Source: an uncultured Porphyromonadaceae bacterium
GTDB lineage: Bacteria; Bacteroidota; Bacteroidia; Bacteroidales; Muribaculaceae
NCBI GenBank assembly: GCA_900548705.1
Contig: URLF01000007.1
Coordinates: 1-48,030, forward strand
Direction of reading: 5' to 3'
Length of the DNA: 48,030 bases
Shown here: positions 26,047 to 34,054 of the stretch, one piece after another
Layout of the letters: each line of letters starts with the position of its first letter
Position numbering within the stretch: position 1 is the first letter of the stretch
Position numbers and translations under genes: made by a program
The notes under the pieces: generated by a model
Database searches by the model: none
What the model saw: the letters and a program-made list of their open reading frames with translations, nothing else
What the model was told of the DNA's origin: nothing

Positions 26047-27495
26047 TCAGATATTGTTGCGGATTCGCCACTCCTTGGGATAAAGGTTGTTTGACCGGTT
26101 GCCGAGATTCTTGACGAAGCCGAGGGGCCAGCCGCCGAAAGTCAGAAGCACTATTCCCCGTGGTGTCCCGTCAGGGAGGGTCACCGCCTCCCGGGCGAGG
26201 AAATCAACAGCATCCTTTTCGCTGGTCTCCACTGTCGGGAATGCCCCGGGGGAGAGAATCTGGCTGAGGGCGAGCTGTTGGGTCGGGATTATGTCCCTCC
26301 CCTTGATGACCGCCATCTCGGTTCCGGCTGATATTACCTGGAGGTTTTTGAGCATCGCGGGGAGCAGTTGGCTCCAGCTGGTGGGGAATGCCCTCACGCC
26401 ATCTTCAGTCGCGGTCAGCGTGTAAGAATCCATCCCCTCGGCTGACAACCATTCCCGGCAGGTCTTCATCATTTCGGCAGGGAGTTTCTGCTTGTCGGAT
26501 GATTGTCCCTTCTGCTTCCCTTTCTTCTGTCTGGAAGAGCCGTCCGGGATGTCGCGGATGGCCGGGGTCAGATTGCCGGGCTTTCTCAGCAGGGTCATGA
26601 ACAGCCCTTCCCCTCTCGCGCGTCCCGGAATGAATCGCAGGGAGTGGAGCGGTTCCACCCCGGGAACCGTCACCTCGATGTCGATTCCATCGATGGCTGT
26701 AAGTCCGGTATCGACCGGGATTGCTCCCAATTCGCGGCGCAAGCGGTCGGCGGTAAGCTCATTCTCGGCGGTATTGAATGTGCAGGTGGAATAGACCAGG
26801 AAACCTCCCGGACGCAACGCCTCCCAGAGATTGGTGAGAATCTCCCATTGACGTTCGCGGCACTCCTCCACCAACGCAGGCGACCATTGTTCGCGGGCCG
26901 TCCGGTCTTTGCGCATCATACCCTCGCCGGAGCATGGGGCATCGACGGCAATCACGTCGAAGGTCTCCCGGAGCTTACGGTATTGCGAGGTGTCGCCACG
27001 GGTGATGACGGTGGCGGGGTTGCCCCACTTGGCCACATTCTCCTTCAGAATCTCAGCCCGGGAATAATCATATTCGTTGGCAACCACGAGTGAACCCTCC
27101 GGAAGCCCGTCGAGAGCGGCTGTGGTCTTCCCGCCGGGGGCGGCACAAGCGTCGAGCCATAGGAGAGGAACCTCCGCACCCTCTTCCCCGGCGATGATTG
27201 CGGCTATCCGGGAGGAAACCGCGGCGGTGATCATCGATGACGCGTCCTGGACATAGTAGCGTCCCTGATGCAACGCCGGGTCTGACGTGAAGCGCGGACG
27301 TGTGGGGAGGTAACGCCCCTTTTCCCACCATCCGACATTGCCGTCTGCCGCTGTAGCGATTGCGGTCTGGTCGCCCGCTTTGTAAGGGTTGAGACGCACA
27401 GACACCTCCGGAGAGGTGGTCTCCAGAGTTTCGGCGAGAGTTGAGAAACGGGGGTCGCCCATCGAGGCGAGCATCTTTTCAAATTCGGGTTTCAT
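26047..27495 (-). CDS. RNA m5C methyltransferase (NOL1/NOP2/Sun, RsmF-like)
   Basis: A 482-residue SAM-dependent RNA methyltransferase. The Rossmann core has the SAM loop DACAAPGGKT and both catalytic cysteines, in VDAPCSGEG and YSTCTFN, as in RsmB/RsmF enzymes that methylate cytosine C5 in 16S rRNA. The C-terminus (TFGGWPLGFVKNLGNRSNNLYP) is the PUA-like RNA-binding domain of the RsmF group. I use the ATG at 27495. A GTG at 27525 would add ten residues (NAILPPRPV) with no sign of conservation. It follows secG by 87 bp on the same strand. Confidence 0.9.
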   Translation of the reverse strand: MKPEFEKMLASMGDPRFSTLAETLETTSPEVSVRLNPYKAGDQTAIATAADGNVGWWEKGRYLPTRPRFTSDPALHQGRYYVQDASSMITAAVSSRIAAIIAGEEGAEVPLLWLDACAAPGGKTTAALDGLPEGSLVVANEYDYSRAEILKENVAKWGNPATVITRGDTSQYRKLRETFDVIAVDAPCSGEGMMRKDRTAREQWSPALVEECRERQWEILTNLWEALRPGGFLVYSTCTFNTAENELTADRLRRELGAIPVDTGLTAIDGIDIEVTVPGVEPLHSLRFIPGRARGEGLFMTLLRKPGNLTPAIRDIPDGSSRQKKGKQKGQSSDKQKLPAEMMKTCREWLSAEGMDSYTLTATEDGVRAFPTSWSQLLPAMLKNLQVISAGTEMAVIKGRDIIPTQQLALSQILSPGAFPTVETSEKDAVDFLAREAVTLPDGTPRGIVLLTFGGWPLGFVKNLGNRSNNLYPKEWRIRNNI

Positions 27496-27582
27496 CACGG
27501 GTCGGGGTGGCAGTATGGCATTCACGCAATCAAGGGAGCGCCATTTGAGCGCTCCCTGTATGTCGTTGTGAGTCGTAATCTG

Positions 27583-27954
27583 TTATTCTGCGGCAGGAGC
27601 CGGAGCCTCTTCCTGGGCGGGTGCTTCTGTCTCGGCTGCCACGGGAGCGGCTGCGGGCGCGGGAGCAGAGGTCTCGGTGCCTTTGATTACCTGCATCTCA
27701 GTGGTGGGCTTCACACGGGCTCCGGTGACCACGCTGGGCATTACGAACACCGAGAGGATGGAAAGCAGGCAGATGATGCCGGCCAGGGTCCAGGTTGCCT
27801 TCTCGATGAAATCGTTGGTGCGGCGCACGCCCATGATCTGGTTCGAACCTGCGAAAGATGAGGAGAGACCTCCACCTTTGGATTTCTGAACCAGCACCAC
27901 GATGATGAGGAGGATTGAGATAAGTACGGTCAATACGATGGTTAAGATATACAT
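27583..27954 (-). CDS. secG: Preprotein translocase subunit SecG
   Basis: A 123-residue inner-membrane protein with two membrane helices (about 3-22 and 52-72). Between them is the conserved loop VQKSKGGGLSSSFAGSNQIMGVRRTNDF, the hallmark of SecG. SecG associates with SecYE and aids SecA-driven export. The C-terminal about 40 residues are an Ala/Pro/Glu-rich tail (APAPAAAPVAAETEAP), longer than in E. coli and common in Bacteroidetes SecG. It lies 32 bp after the TPR-like gene in the envelope operon. Confidence 0.95.
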   Translation of the reverse strand: MYILTIVLTVLISILLIIVVLVQKSKGGGLSSSFAGSNQIMGVRRTNDFIEKATWTLAGIICLLSILSVFVMPSVVTGARVKPTTEMQVIKGTETSAPAPAAAPVAAETEAPAQEEAPAPAAE

Positions 27955-27986
27955 ATCGCGTAAATTACTGTTTTCGCAAACGAAAA

Positions 27987-28832
27987 TTATGGATTGGGAT
28001 TGTTTTTGCTTTCGTTTTCAATCCGGTGTCTCCGCTCGTTGAGGATGAGCTTCCGGAGAAACCGCAATTGGTCTGCAAAGTAACGACTTTTTTCCGGAAA
28101 ACGCAAGCTTAAACCGTTAAGAATTTCATATGCTTGCTCATAACGGCGTGTTTTTATGTAGATTTTTGCCAGCGACTCCGATAAAAGCCCGTCGGGAGCG
28201 GCGGGTTTTTTCGGTTCGGTTTTCTCCTTTTTGGGGTGAGCGGAGTTTTTTGTGGGGGACGGTTTCGATTCCTCCGGGATGGCCGGGGACTCCTTGGAGG
28301 GAGCCTGCGTGGTGTTGTCCGGCAGGGGTGTCGGGGAACCGGCGCGGTGGGAGAGAATGAAGCGGTTAAGGCGCGATTCGGGCGACTGGGGGTCGGAAGC
28401 GGTCTCCTCCTCGGAGGGGAGCGACGCTTCCACCTCGCGGGCGAGTTGCTGGGAATAGTCGGCTACCGGATTGAAAATCAGCCGTTCGAGCAGCTCGTTC
28501 TCCTCTTCCGACTGGTGGCCGTAGGTGTTGAGGAAGTCATCGATGGCGGCAGAGGTCGAGGGGGTCGGCGTACTCTTCTTTTCGGGATAGAAGTCATCGA
28601 AACGGGATGCCTCCCGGTTGCCCTGCATACGGGCGAAGGCCTCGGGGGAGGGGGAGGTGAGTATGTCGCGCAGGGGCGGTTCCCCTTGCCGTGTAGCCGC
28701 CGGAATGGTGAAGAACGGGTAACGCCGCCTGAAATCCTCAAGCCACCGGTTCTCTTCGGGTGTCAGAGGTGAGGCCGCAGGATCTGCGAGCCGTTTAAGC
28801 AGGGAGTGGAGTTTTTCCTGGTCGTTGTTCAT
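27987..28832 (-). CDS. Conserved hypothetical protein with TPR-like C-terminus
   Basis: A 281-residue soluble protein. The N-terminal part has a helical segment (ENRWLEDFRRRYPFFTIPAA) and the middle (about 150-215) is Pro/Ser/Lys-rich and probably disordered. The last about 60 residues (LAKIYIKTRRYEQAYEILNGLSLRFPEKSRYFADQL) are one to two TPR-like helical hairpins. Proteins of this plan lie between lptE and secG in several Bacteroidetes as far as I recall, but no function is known. The repeat suggests a protein-protein contact role, perhaps at the envelope assembly machinery. Confidence 0.8.
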   Translation of the reverse strand: MNNDQEKLHSLLKRLADPAASPLTPEENRWLEDFRRRYPFFTIPAATRQGEPPLRDILTSPSPEAFARMQGNREASRFDDFYPEKKSTPTPSTSAAIDDFLNTYGHQSEEENELLERLIFNPVADYSQQLAREVEASLPSEEETASDPQSPESRLNRFILSHRAGSPTPLPDNTTQAPSKESPAIPEESKPSPTKNSAHPKKEKTEPKKPAAPDGLLSESLAKIYIKTRRYEQAYEILNGLSLRFPEKSRYFADQLRFLRKLILNERRHRIENESKNNPNP

Positions 28833-28868
28833 AAGGCGGTTTGGGGTTGCGTCCTCCGTTTTCAGTTG

Positions 28869-29381
28869 TCACCAGTTTCCGAGGGTGGCGTTGAAAATCA
28901 GTTCGACAAGTTCCTTTGAAATCTGGTTGCAGAGTTCCTCCTGGACATCCATCAGCATCTGGGAGGCATCGAAGTCGCGGTAGGCCGAGAAGCTCTGGTC
29001 GATGTCGTTGTTGTCCTTCTTGGTGTCGGTATATTTGACGCGGACGGTGATGGTCAGTCGAGTCATCGAGGCGTAAGCGTCCTCGGTGACCGCCTGCGGT
29101 GTCAGGGTGTAGCCGGTGATTTCCCCTTCGATTTCAAGGTCTGAGGCCCCCTCGACCACGCGCAGGCGTGTGTTGCGGGTCACATAGTCGGTAAGCTCAT
29201 TCTCGAAGGTCTGTTGCAGGGGGGCGTAGACCAGCGCGGCGCGTATCGGGAACTCCCCGATATGCACCGTCTTGTAGAGGTTGTAGTCGAGGGCCGCGCC
29301 GTTGAATTTGTAGCTTATCCGGCATCCCTGGTTGACTCCCAGGGCGACAATCATCGTCAGCAGTAATATCAGTTTCTTCAT
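28869..29381 (-). CDS. lptE: LPS-assembly lipoprotein LptE
   Basis: A 170-residue outer-membrane lipoprotein (MKKLILLLTMIVALGVNQGC, Cys20, lipobox NQGC). The mature start RISYKFNGAALDYNLYKTVHIGEF and the LTDYVTRNTRLRVVE segment are typical of Bacteroidetes LptE. This protein plugs the LptD barrel and completes LPS delivery to the cell surface. LptD is not in the window. It is co-directional with and closely spaced (33 bp) to the sigma-54-type regulator upstream, a conserved Bacteroidetes arrangement. Confidence 0.9.
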   Translation of the reverse strand: MKKLILLLTMIVALGVNQGCRISYKFNGAALDYNLYKTVHIGEFPIRAALVYAPLQQTFENELTDYVTRNTRLRVVEGASDLEIEGEITGYTLTPQAVTEDAYASMTRLTITVRVKYTDTKKDNNDIDQSFSAYRDFDASQMLMDVQEELCNQISKELVELIFNATLGNW

Positions 29382-29414
29382 AAATGGGATGGTCTCTCTG
29401 TTATCACGCCTGGA

Positions 29415-30629
29415 TTATTCCAGCCCGTACTCCTTGATTTTGCGGTATAGGGTGCGCTCCGAGATGTTCAGCTCCTGGGCGGCCGCCTTGCGTCGCCCTG
29501 AGTTCCGTTCCAGGGAGAGCCTTATGGCCTCCTTCTCCGACACGGCGGGAGTCTCGGCAGGCATCTCCTCGGCGGTGTCGAAAATCTCGGCAGGCGCGTC
29601 GATAATCGGGGGATGTATCTTGACCAGCGAGGTCGATAGCGGGTTGTCGGCAATCCCTTTCACGCCGTTGTCACGCAGCTGGTCGACATCGGTCCGCAAT
29701 TGCTCGATTTCTTTCCTCATCTTGAAAATCAGGGAGAAAAGCATCTCGCGTTCGCGCTCATAGGTGTGGTCGCTCTCGCCGCGCCCGGTCGAAACCGGGA
29801 GGTTGCGGTTCTGGCTCAACACCGGCATCATGGTCGCGGAGGCTTCCGGCAGGTATTCGGACAAAGTCTCGGCTGAGATTTCAGAACCGGCTTCGAAGAG
29901 TGCCATCTGCTCGACCACATTTTTCAGCTGACGGACATTTCCCGGCCAGCGGTAGGCGAGCAGCCGGTCACGGGCTGCGTCGGCGAATGTTATCTGGGGG
30001 GTGCGGTTCTTCTCCGAGAAGTCGGAGGCGAACTTCCGCGCCAGCAGCAGGATGTCGTTGCCGCGTTCGCGCAACGGCGGCACGACAATCTGAACCGTCG
30101 CCAGACGGTAGTAGAGGTCTTCGCGGAAACGACCCTCGGCCACGGCGCGTGCCATGTCGACGTTGGTGGCCGCGACGACCCGGATGTTGGTCTTCTGCAC
30201 CTCGGAGGAACCGACCTTGAGGTATTCGCCGGTCTCCAGCACGCGCAGCAACCGCGCCTGTGTGGTCAGCGGCAGTTCGGCCACTTCGTCGAGGAAGATG
30301 GTGCCGCCGTTTGCCTCCTCGAAATATCCTTTGCGGGAGGTGACTGCCCCGGTGAATGCCCCTTTCTCATGGCCGAACAGCTCCGAGTCGATGGTGCCTT
30401 CCGGAATCGCGCCGCAGTTGACGGCTATGTATTTGGCGTGTTTGCGGGGGGAATACTGGTGGATGATGGCGGGGAAAACCTCCTTTCCCGCGCCGCTTTC
30501 ACCGCAGACCAGCACCGACAGGTCGATGGGCGCGACACGCAAAGCCCTTCCCACCGCCTTTGTCAGGGCGGGGGCGTTGCCGATTATGCCAAGCCGGGCT
30601 TTTGCCTGCTGTATTCGCGAATCATCCAT
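29415..30629 (-). CDS. Sigma-54-dependent transcriptional activator without receiver domain
   Basis: A 404-residue AAA+ enhancer-binding protein. Walker A is GESGAGKE (43-50), the sigma-54 contact loop GAFTGA is at 90-95 and Walker B GGTIFLDEV at about 108-116, with the arginine-finger region FREDLYYRL. The C-terminus ends in a Fis-type helix-turn-helix (RRKAAAQELNISERTLYRKI). There is no N-terminal response-regulator or GAF domain, only about 15 residues, so activity is not controlled by phosphorylation in cis. A helical linker (REREMLFSLIFKMRKEIEQLRTDV region) may form a coiled coil. It is the second gene of the envelope operon, 2 bp after the PlsC-like gene. Confidence 0.92.
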   Translation of the reverse strand: MDDSRIQQAKARLGIIGNAPALTKAVGRALRVAPIDLSVLVCGESGAGKEVFPAIIHQYSPRKHAKYIAVNCGAIPEGTIDSELFGHEKGAFTGAVTSRKGYFEEANGGTIFLDEVAELPLTTQARLLRVLETGEYLKVGSSEVQKTNIRVVAATNVDMARAVAEGRFREDLYYRLATVQIVVPPLRERGNDILLLARKFASDFSEKNRTPQITFADAARDRLLAYRWPGNVRQLKNVVEQMALFEAGSEISAETLSEYLPEASATMMPVLSQNRNLPVSTGRGESDHTYEREREMLFSLIFKMRKEIEQLRTDVDQLRDNGVKGIADNPLSTSLVKIHPPIIDAPAEIFDTAEEMPAETPAVSEKEAIRLSLERNSGRRKAAAQELNISERTLYRKIKEYGLE

Positions 30630-30631
30630 GG

Positions 30632-31555
30632 TCAGGGTACTATGCGCTCCTGGTTGTCAGGGGTAATCACAAGTTTGGCGCGTGACCGGAACTCCTTGTC
30701 GTCGCGCAGCCCGTAGGTCTGGGCGCGGAGGAAGTCGCCGAACTCCTTGAGCGACCCCATATGGGCCTGCTGTTCCTCGACTGAAATCGGGTCGCCGACG
30801 GTCACGGTGAAGGTCTTGTGGCGTTTGCGGAACACCTCGCGGGGATGGAGGATGGTGCGCAGCTGCCAGCATACCACTCCCATGAAGTTGAAGAACCATG
30901 ACTGGCTGCCGTGGAAGAAAATCGGGACTACCGGCACTTTCAGCTGCTGGGGCAGGCGGATGATCGACTCCTGCCATTCGCGGTCTTTCAGGCGACACCG
31001 CCAGTTGGTCTTGGCGACGGCACCGGCGGGGAAGAAGCCGACAGGCTCCCCGGAACGGACAAGCTTGATGGCCTCCTTGATTCCGGCCATCGATACCGCC
31101 TTTTTCTTGGGGTCGGCCGACGCGCTCTGGTCTACGGCGATGAAGTTGGGACGCATCGCCCAGATGTAGTTGAGGAACATGTTGACCATCACCTTGTATT
31201 TCGGCCTGCGCCGGGCGATGAGGTCTATGAGGATGATACCGTCGAGTGCGCCGAAATGGTGGTTGCTGACGGTGATGAAGGCTCCTTCGGGGAGGTTGCG
31301 CAACACCTCGCCGTTCTCGGCCACCACGGTTATGTCGAGGTCATGGAGACAGCCGCGCACGAAGCCCGGGCCGGGGGTCTTGCAGTTGTCGGCGTGGAGC
31401 TTGTTGACCTTGTCCATCTGCAGCAGCTTGATAAGCCGGTTGAGCAGGCGGGGATGGCGGCCGAGGAACGGCACCATCTTGCCGATATCCTCGGCATCGA
31501 GCACGGTCGGTTTACGGGGTGTATCCTGGGTGTTGTCCTTTATATTGTCTGACAT
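30632..31555 (-). CDS. Lysophospholipid acyltransferase (PlsC-like)
   Basis: A 307-residue membrane-associated acyltransferase. The catalytic HX4D motif is seen as NHHFGALD, followed by a glycerol-phosphate binding segment (GFFPAGAVAK) and VPVVPIFFHGSQ, in the order expected for PlsC/LPLAT proteins. These esterify a second acyl chain onto lysophosphatidic acid or ornithine lipids. The size and the longer N-terminus fit Bacteroidetes hemolysin-type LPLATs as in ornithine-lipid synthesis, but the substrate is open. It is the first gene of the seven-gene minus-strand run and has its own promoter. Confidence 0.87.
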   Translation of the reverse strand: MSDNIKDNTQDTPRKPTVLDAEDIGKMVPFLGRHPRLLNRLIKLLQMDKVNKLHADNCKTPGPGFVRGCLHDLDITVVAENGEVLRNLPEGAFITVSNHHFGALDGIILIDLIARRRPKYKVMVNMFLNYIWAMRPNFIAVDQSASADPKKKAVSMAGIKEAIKLVRSGEPVGFFPAGAVAKTNWRCRLKDREWQESIIRLPQQLKVPVVPIFFHGSQSWFFNFMGVVCWQLRTILHPREVFRKRHKTFTVTVGDPISVEEQQAHMGSLKEFGDFLRAQTYGLRDDKEFRSRAKLVITPDNQERIVP

Positions 31556-31580
31556 AATGAAAAATCGGATGTTTAACCCA

Positions 31581-31611
31581 CAAAGTTACGAATTTCCCCC
31601 CAATTCTCAAA
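31581..31611 (-). promoter_or_regulatory. Promoter of the envelope operon (PlsC-like to MATE)
   Basis: On the minus strand, TTTG (31611-31608), a 19-nt spacer and TAACTTTG (31588-31581), fully consensus. The -33 box overlaps the last codons and stop of the upstream DUF4294 gene. Confidence 0.85.
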
Positions 31612-32368
31612 GCTGACCCTGCTCGACCATCGTGCATACCCGCTCTATAATGGCATCGTTGTCGTCGGTCTCAGGGGAGTATTTACCTTTGAGGTTGACC
31701 CCGAACAGTCGTCCGAATCCTTGCCAGAAGGTGGCGCGGAACGAGCCGAGGAATGCCTTTAGGATGTCGTAGCCGCTCTGGTTGGTCTCCCTCTGGATAA
31801 GCTTGACAAGCATTCTGGCCTGGTTCCTGGAGAATTTCTTGAGTACCGGCTTGTATTGCTCGAATACCGCCCCCTCCATCTCTTTCAGGTAGCGCTCGCG
31901 CTCCTTCTGGTCGGGAAAGGTCTCGATGTACTCATAGGTCTCCACGAGGGTCTCGCATATGAGTTTGGCGTAGGGGAGTGTCTTTTTCACGTCGCGCACT
32001 GTGCGCCAGTAGAACTCCTCCTGCTTCTTGTTCTTGAACTTCATCGGGGGGAAGACGGTGATCTCATTGAAAATCACCACCAGCACAGTGTCCCCCTCGG
32101 GGGTGACGGTATGGTATTTCCCCCGGAACACCTTCTGCATGCCGCTTCCGGGATTATTGATGTCGCGGGCGGAGGTGGGCGCGTCGACAAGGTCGCTGTT
32201 GTCAGAGGCGACAGCCTGGGAGGGGAGAATCACCCTCGCGGCGGCGGTGGCGAGGGCCGGTTTGAAGTCGTTGAGTTTCTTTTGCGGGAGGGCATAGATG
32301 GTCATCCCGCCGGAAATCAGCAGGAGAACGGTTAAGAGGAGCCTTGAAATTGAGAGAGGAATCTGCAA
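31607..32368 (-). CDS. DUF4294 family exported protein
   Basis: About 253 residues starting from a TTG at 32368, which gives a good signal peptide (QIPLSISRLLLTVLLLISGG). An ATG at 32305 is the alternative but would lack the signal. The conserved core is DTVLVVIFNEITVFPPMKFKNKK, then WRTVRDVKKTLPYAKLICETLVETYEYI and KKFSRNQARMLVKLIQRETNQSGY, matching Bacteroidetes DUF4294 proteins. It is periplasmic, helical and of unknown function. It follows nadB by 14 bp, so the two are probably one operon. The open frame continues upstream into nadB, but that part is an out-of-frame shadow. Confidence 0.75.
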   Translation of the reverse strand: MQIPLSISRLLLTVLLLISGGMTIYALPQKKLNDFKPALATAAARVILPSQAVASDNSDLVDAPTSARDINNPGSGMQKVFRGKYHTVTPEGDTVLVVIFNEITVFPPMKFKNKKQEEFYWRTVRDVKKTLPYAKLICETLVETYEYIETFPDQKERERYLKEMEGAVFEQYKPVLKKFSRNQARMLVKLIQRETNQSGYDILKAFLGSFRATFWQGFGRLFGVNLKGKYSPETDDNDAIIERVCTMVEQGQL

Positions 32369-32382
32369 TGGTCGATTATGGA

Positions 32383-33960
32383 TTAGGAGTTGTGGTTTAC
32401 AGGGGGGTAGTCGAGGGTGTAATGCAAGCCGCGCGACTCTTTGCGCTCCTTGGCCTGGCGCATTATCAGATAGCCGACATTGATAATGTTGCGGAGCTCG
32501 CAAATCTCGCGTGACACCTTTGAGCATTTGAATAGCCGTTCGGTCTCCTCGTAGAGGATGTCGAGACGGTTCCAGGCGCGGTCGAGGCGGAGGTTGGAGC
32601 GGACAATGCCGACGTAGCTTCCCATTATCTGGTTCACCTCGCGGATGCTCTGGGTAATCAGCACCATCTCCTCGGGGTGGCGGGTGCCCTCGTCGTTCCA
32701 TTCCGGCACATCGTGGCGGAATGTGTAGTCGGAAATCTGCTCCGAAGCGTGGCGGGCGGCGGTGTCGGCATAGACGACAGCCTCGATCAGGGAGTTGGAG
32801 GCCAGCCGATTACCGCCGTGCAGTCCGGTGCAGGAACATTCCCCTACGGCATAGAGACGCTTGATGCTCGACTCACCGTTGAGGTCTACCTTGATACCTC
32901 CGCAGAGATAGTGGGCGGCGGGTGCGACGGGGATGTAGTCCTTGGTTATGTCGATGCCTAACGAGAGACATTTCTTGTAGATGTTGGGGAAATGGCGGCG
33001 GGTCTCCTCGGGGTCTTTATGGGTGACATCGAGGAATACATGGTCATCGCCGTGGAGCTTCATCTCGGAGTCGATTGCTCGGGCCACAACGTCGCGCGGG
33101 GCAAGCTCGAGACGACTGTCGTAACGCTCCATGAAGCGCTCACCCTTGAGGTTGCGCAGTATCGCGCCGTAGCCGCGCATCGCCTCGGTGATGAGGAACG
33201 AGGGGCGGTCGCCGGGGTGGAAGAGGGCGGTGGGGTGGAACTGGATGAACTCCATGTCCTTGACCGTCCCTTTGGCGCGGTAGACCATGGCTATGCCGTC
33301 ACCGGTGGCTACAAGCGGGTTGGTCGTCGTCTGGTAGACGGCACCTGTGCCGCCGGTGGCCATCAGGGTCACTTTGGCCAGGAAGGTGTCCACATTCCCC
33401 TCCGGGGTCAGCACATACGCCCCGTAGCAGGTGATGTCGGGCGTGCGCCGGGTGACGAATTTCCCGAGATGGTGCTGGGTTATTATCTCGACGGCGAAAT
33501 GGTCTTCGAGGATGTCGATATATGGATTTTCGCGTACAGCCTTGATCAGGCTCTCCTGAATCTCGAAGCCGGTGTTGTCGGCGTGGTGGAGGATGCGGAA
33601 CTCGGAGTGCCCCCCCTCGCGGTGGAGGTCGAACGAGCCGTCATCCTTCTTGTCGAAGTCCACCCCCCACTGTATGAGTTGCCTGATTTGACCGGGGGCC
33701 TCCTTGACAACCTTCTCGACAGCCGCCGGATCGCTGATCCAGTCGCCGGCCACCATCGTGTCATGGATATGTTTGTCGAAGTCGTCAACCTCCAGGTCGG
33801 TCACCGAGGCCACTCCCCCCTGGGCCAGGGCGGTGTTGGCTTCTTCAAGCTTCGATTTGCAAACCAAGGCGACCCTATGTTGCGGGGAGGCCACTTTCAG
33901 GGCAAAGCTCATTCCGGCGATGCCGCTGCCTATAACAAGGTAGTCATATTCCTTAGTCAT
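32383..33960 (-). CDS. nadB: L-aspartate oxidase NadB
   Basis: A 525-residue flavoprotein that oxidises L-aspartate to iminoaspartate, the first step of NAD synthesis. The FAD-binding GSGIAGMSFA lies at about 11-20. The succinate-dehydrogenase-like active-site region is seen in RDVVARAID, AAHYLCGGIKVD and the C-terminal FAD segment LYAVGECSCTGLHGGNRLASNSLIEA. The helical C-terminal domain (DRAWNRLDILYEE) is complete. NadA and NadC are not in the window. It has its own consensus promoter and is divergent from the GNAT gene. Confidence 0.95.
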   Translation of the reverse strand: MTKEYDYLVIGSGIAGMSFALKVASPQHRVALVCKSKLEEANTALAQGGVASVTDLEVDDFDKHIHDTMVAGDWISDPAAVEKVVKEAPGQIRQLIQWGVDFDKKDDGSFDLHREGGHSEFRILHHADNTGFEIQESLIKAVRENPYIDILEDHFAVEIITQHHLGKFVTRRTPDITCYGAYVLTPEGNVDTFLAKVTLMATGGTGAVYQTTTNPLVATGDGIAMVYRAKGTVKDMEFIQFHPTALFHPGDRPSFLITEAMRGYGAILRNLKGERFMERYDSRLELAPRDVVARAIDSEMKLHGDDHVFLDVTHKDPEETRRHFPNIYKKCLSLGIDITKDYIPVAPAAHYLCGGIKVDLNGESSIKRLYAVGECSCTGLHGGNRLASNSLIEAVVYADTAARHASEQISDYTFRHDVPEWNDEGTRHPEEMVLITQSIREVNQIMGSYVGIVRSNLRLDRAWNRLDILYEETERLFKCSKVSREICELRNIINVGYLIMRQAKERKESRGLHYTLDYPPVNHNS

Positions 33961-33983
33961 CGGTGACAGTCATTTTGTTACCG

Positions 33984-34015
33984 CAAAATTACCCTTTTCC
34001 CGCCAATTGTCCAAA
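33984..34015 (-). promoter_or_regulatory. Promoter of nadB
   Basis: On the minus strand, TTTT/TTTG-type -33 box (34015-34012), a 20-nt spacer and TAATTTTG (33991-33984). It lies within the 94-bp gap to the divergent GNAT gene, next to that gene's own -7 box. Confidence 0.7.
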
Positions 34016-34023
34016 AAAACGGT

Positions 34024-34031
34024 TAACTTTG
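34024..34031 (+). promoter_or_regulatory. -7 box of the GNAT/FemAB-like gene
   Basis: TAACTTTG at 34024-34031, 24 nt before the ATG. No good -33 box is seen at the right distance. Its RNA polymerase footprint would overlap that of the nadB promoter. Confidence 0.5.
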
Positions 34032-34054
34032 CGACCGGATTAAATAGTCAAGAG

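Noticed and set aside
32369..32701. N-terminal extension of the DUF4294 frame
   Set aside because: The stretch is Arg/Pro-rich and lies wholly inside nadB in another frame. A signal peptide starts only at 32368.
32992..33966. A 324-codon plus-strand frame opposite nadB
   Set aside because: It is the complement of a conserved enzyme, with no recognisable domain and no promoter.
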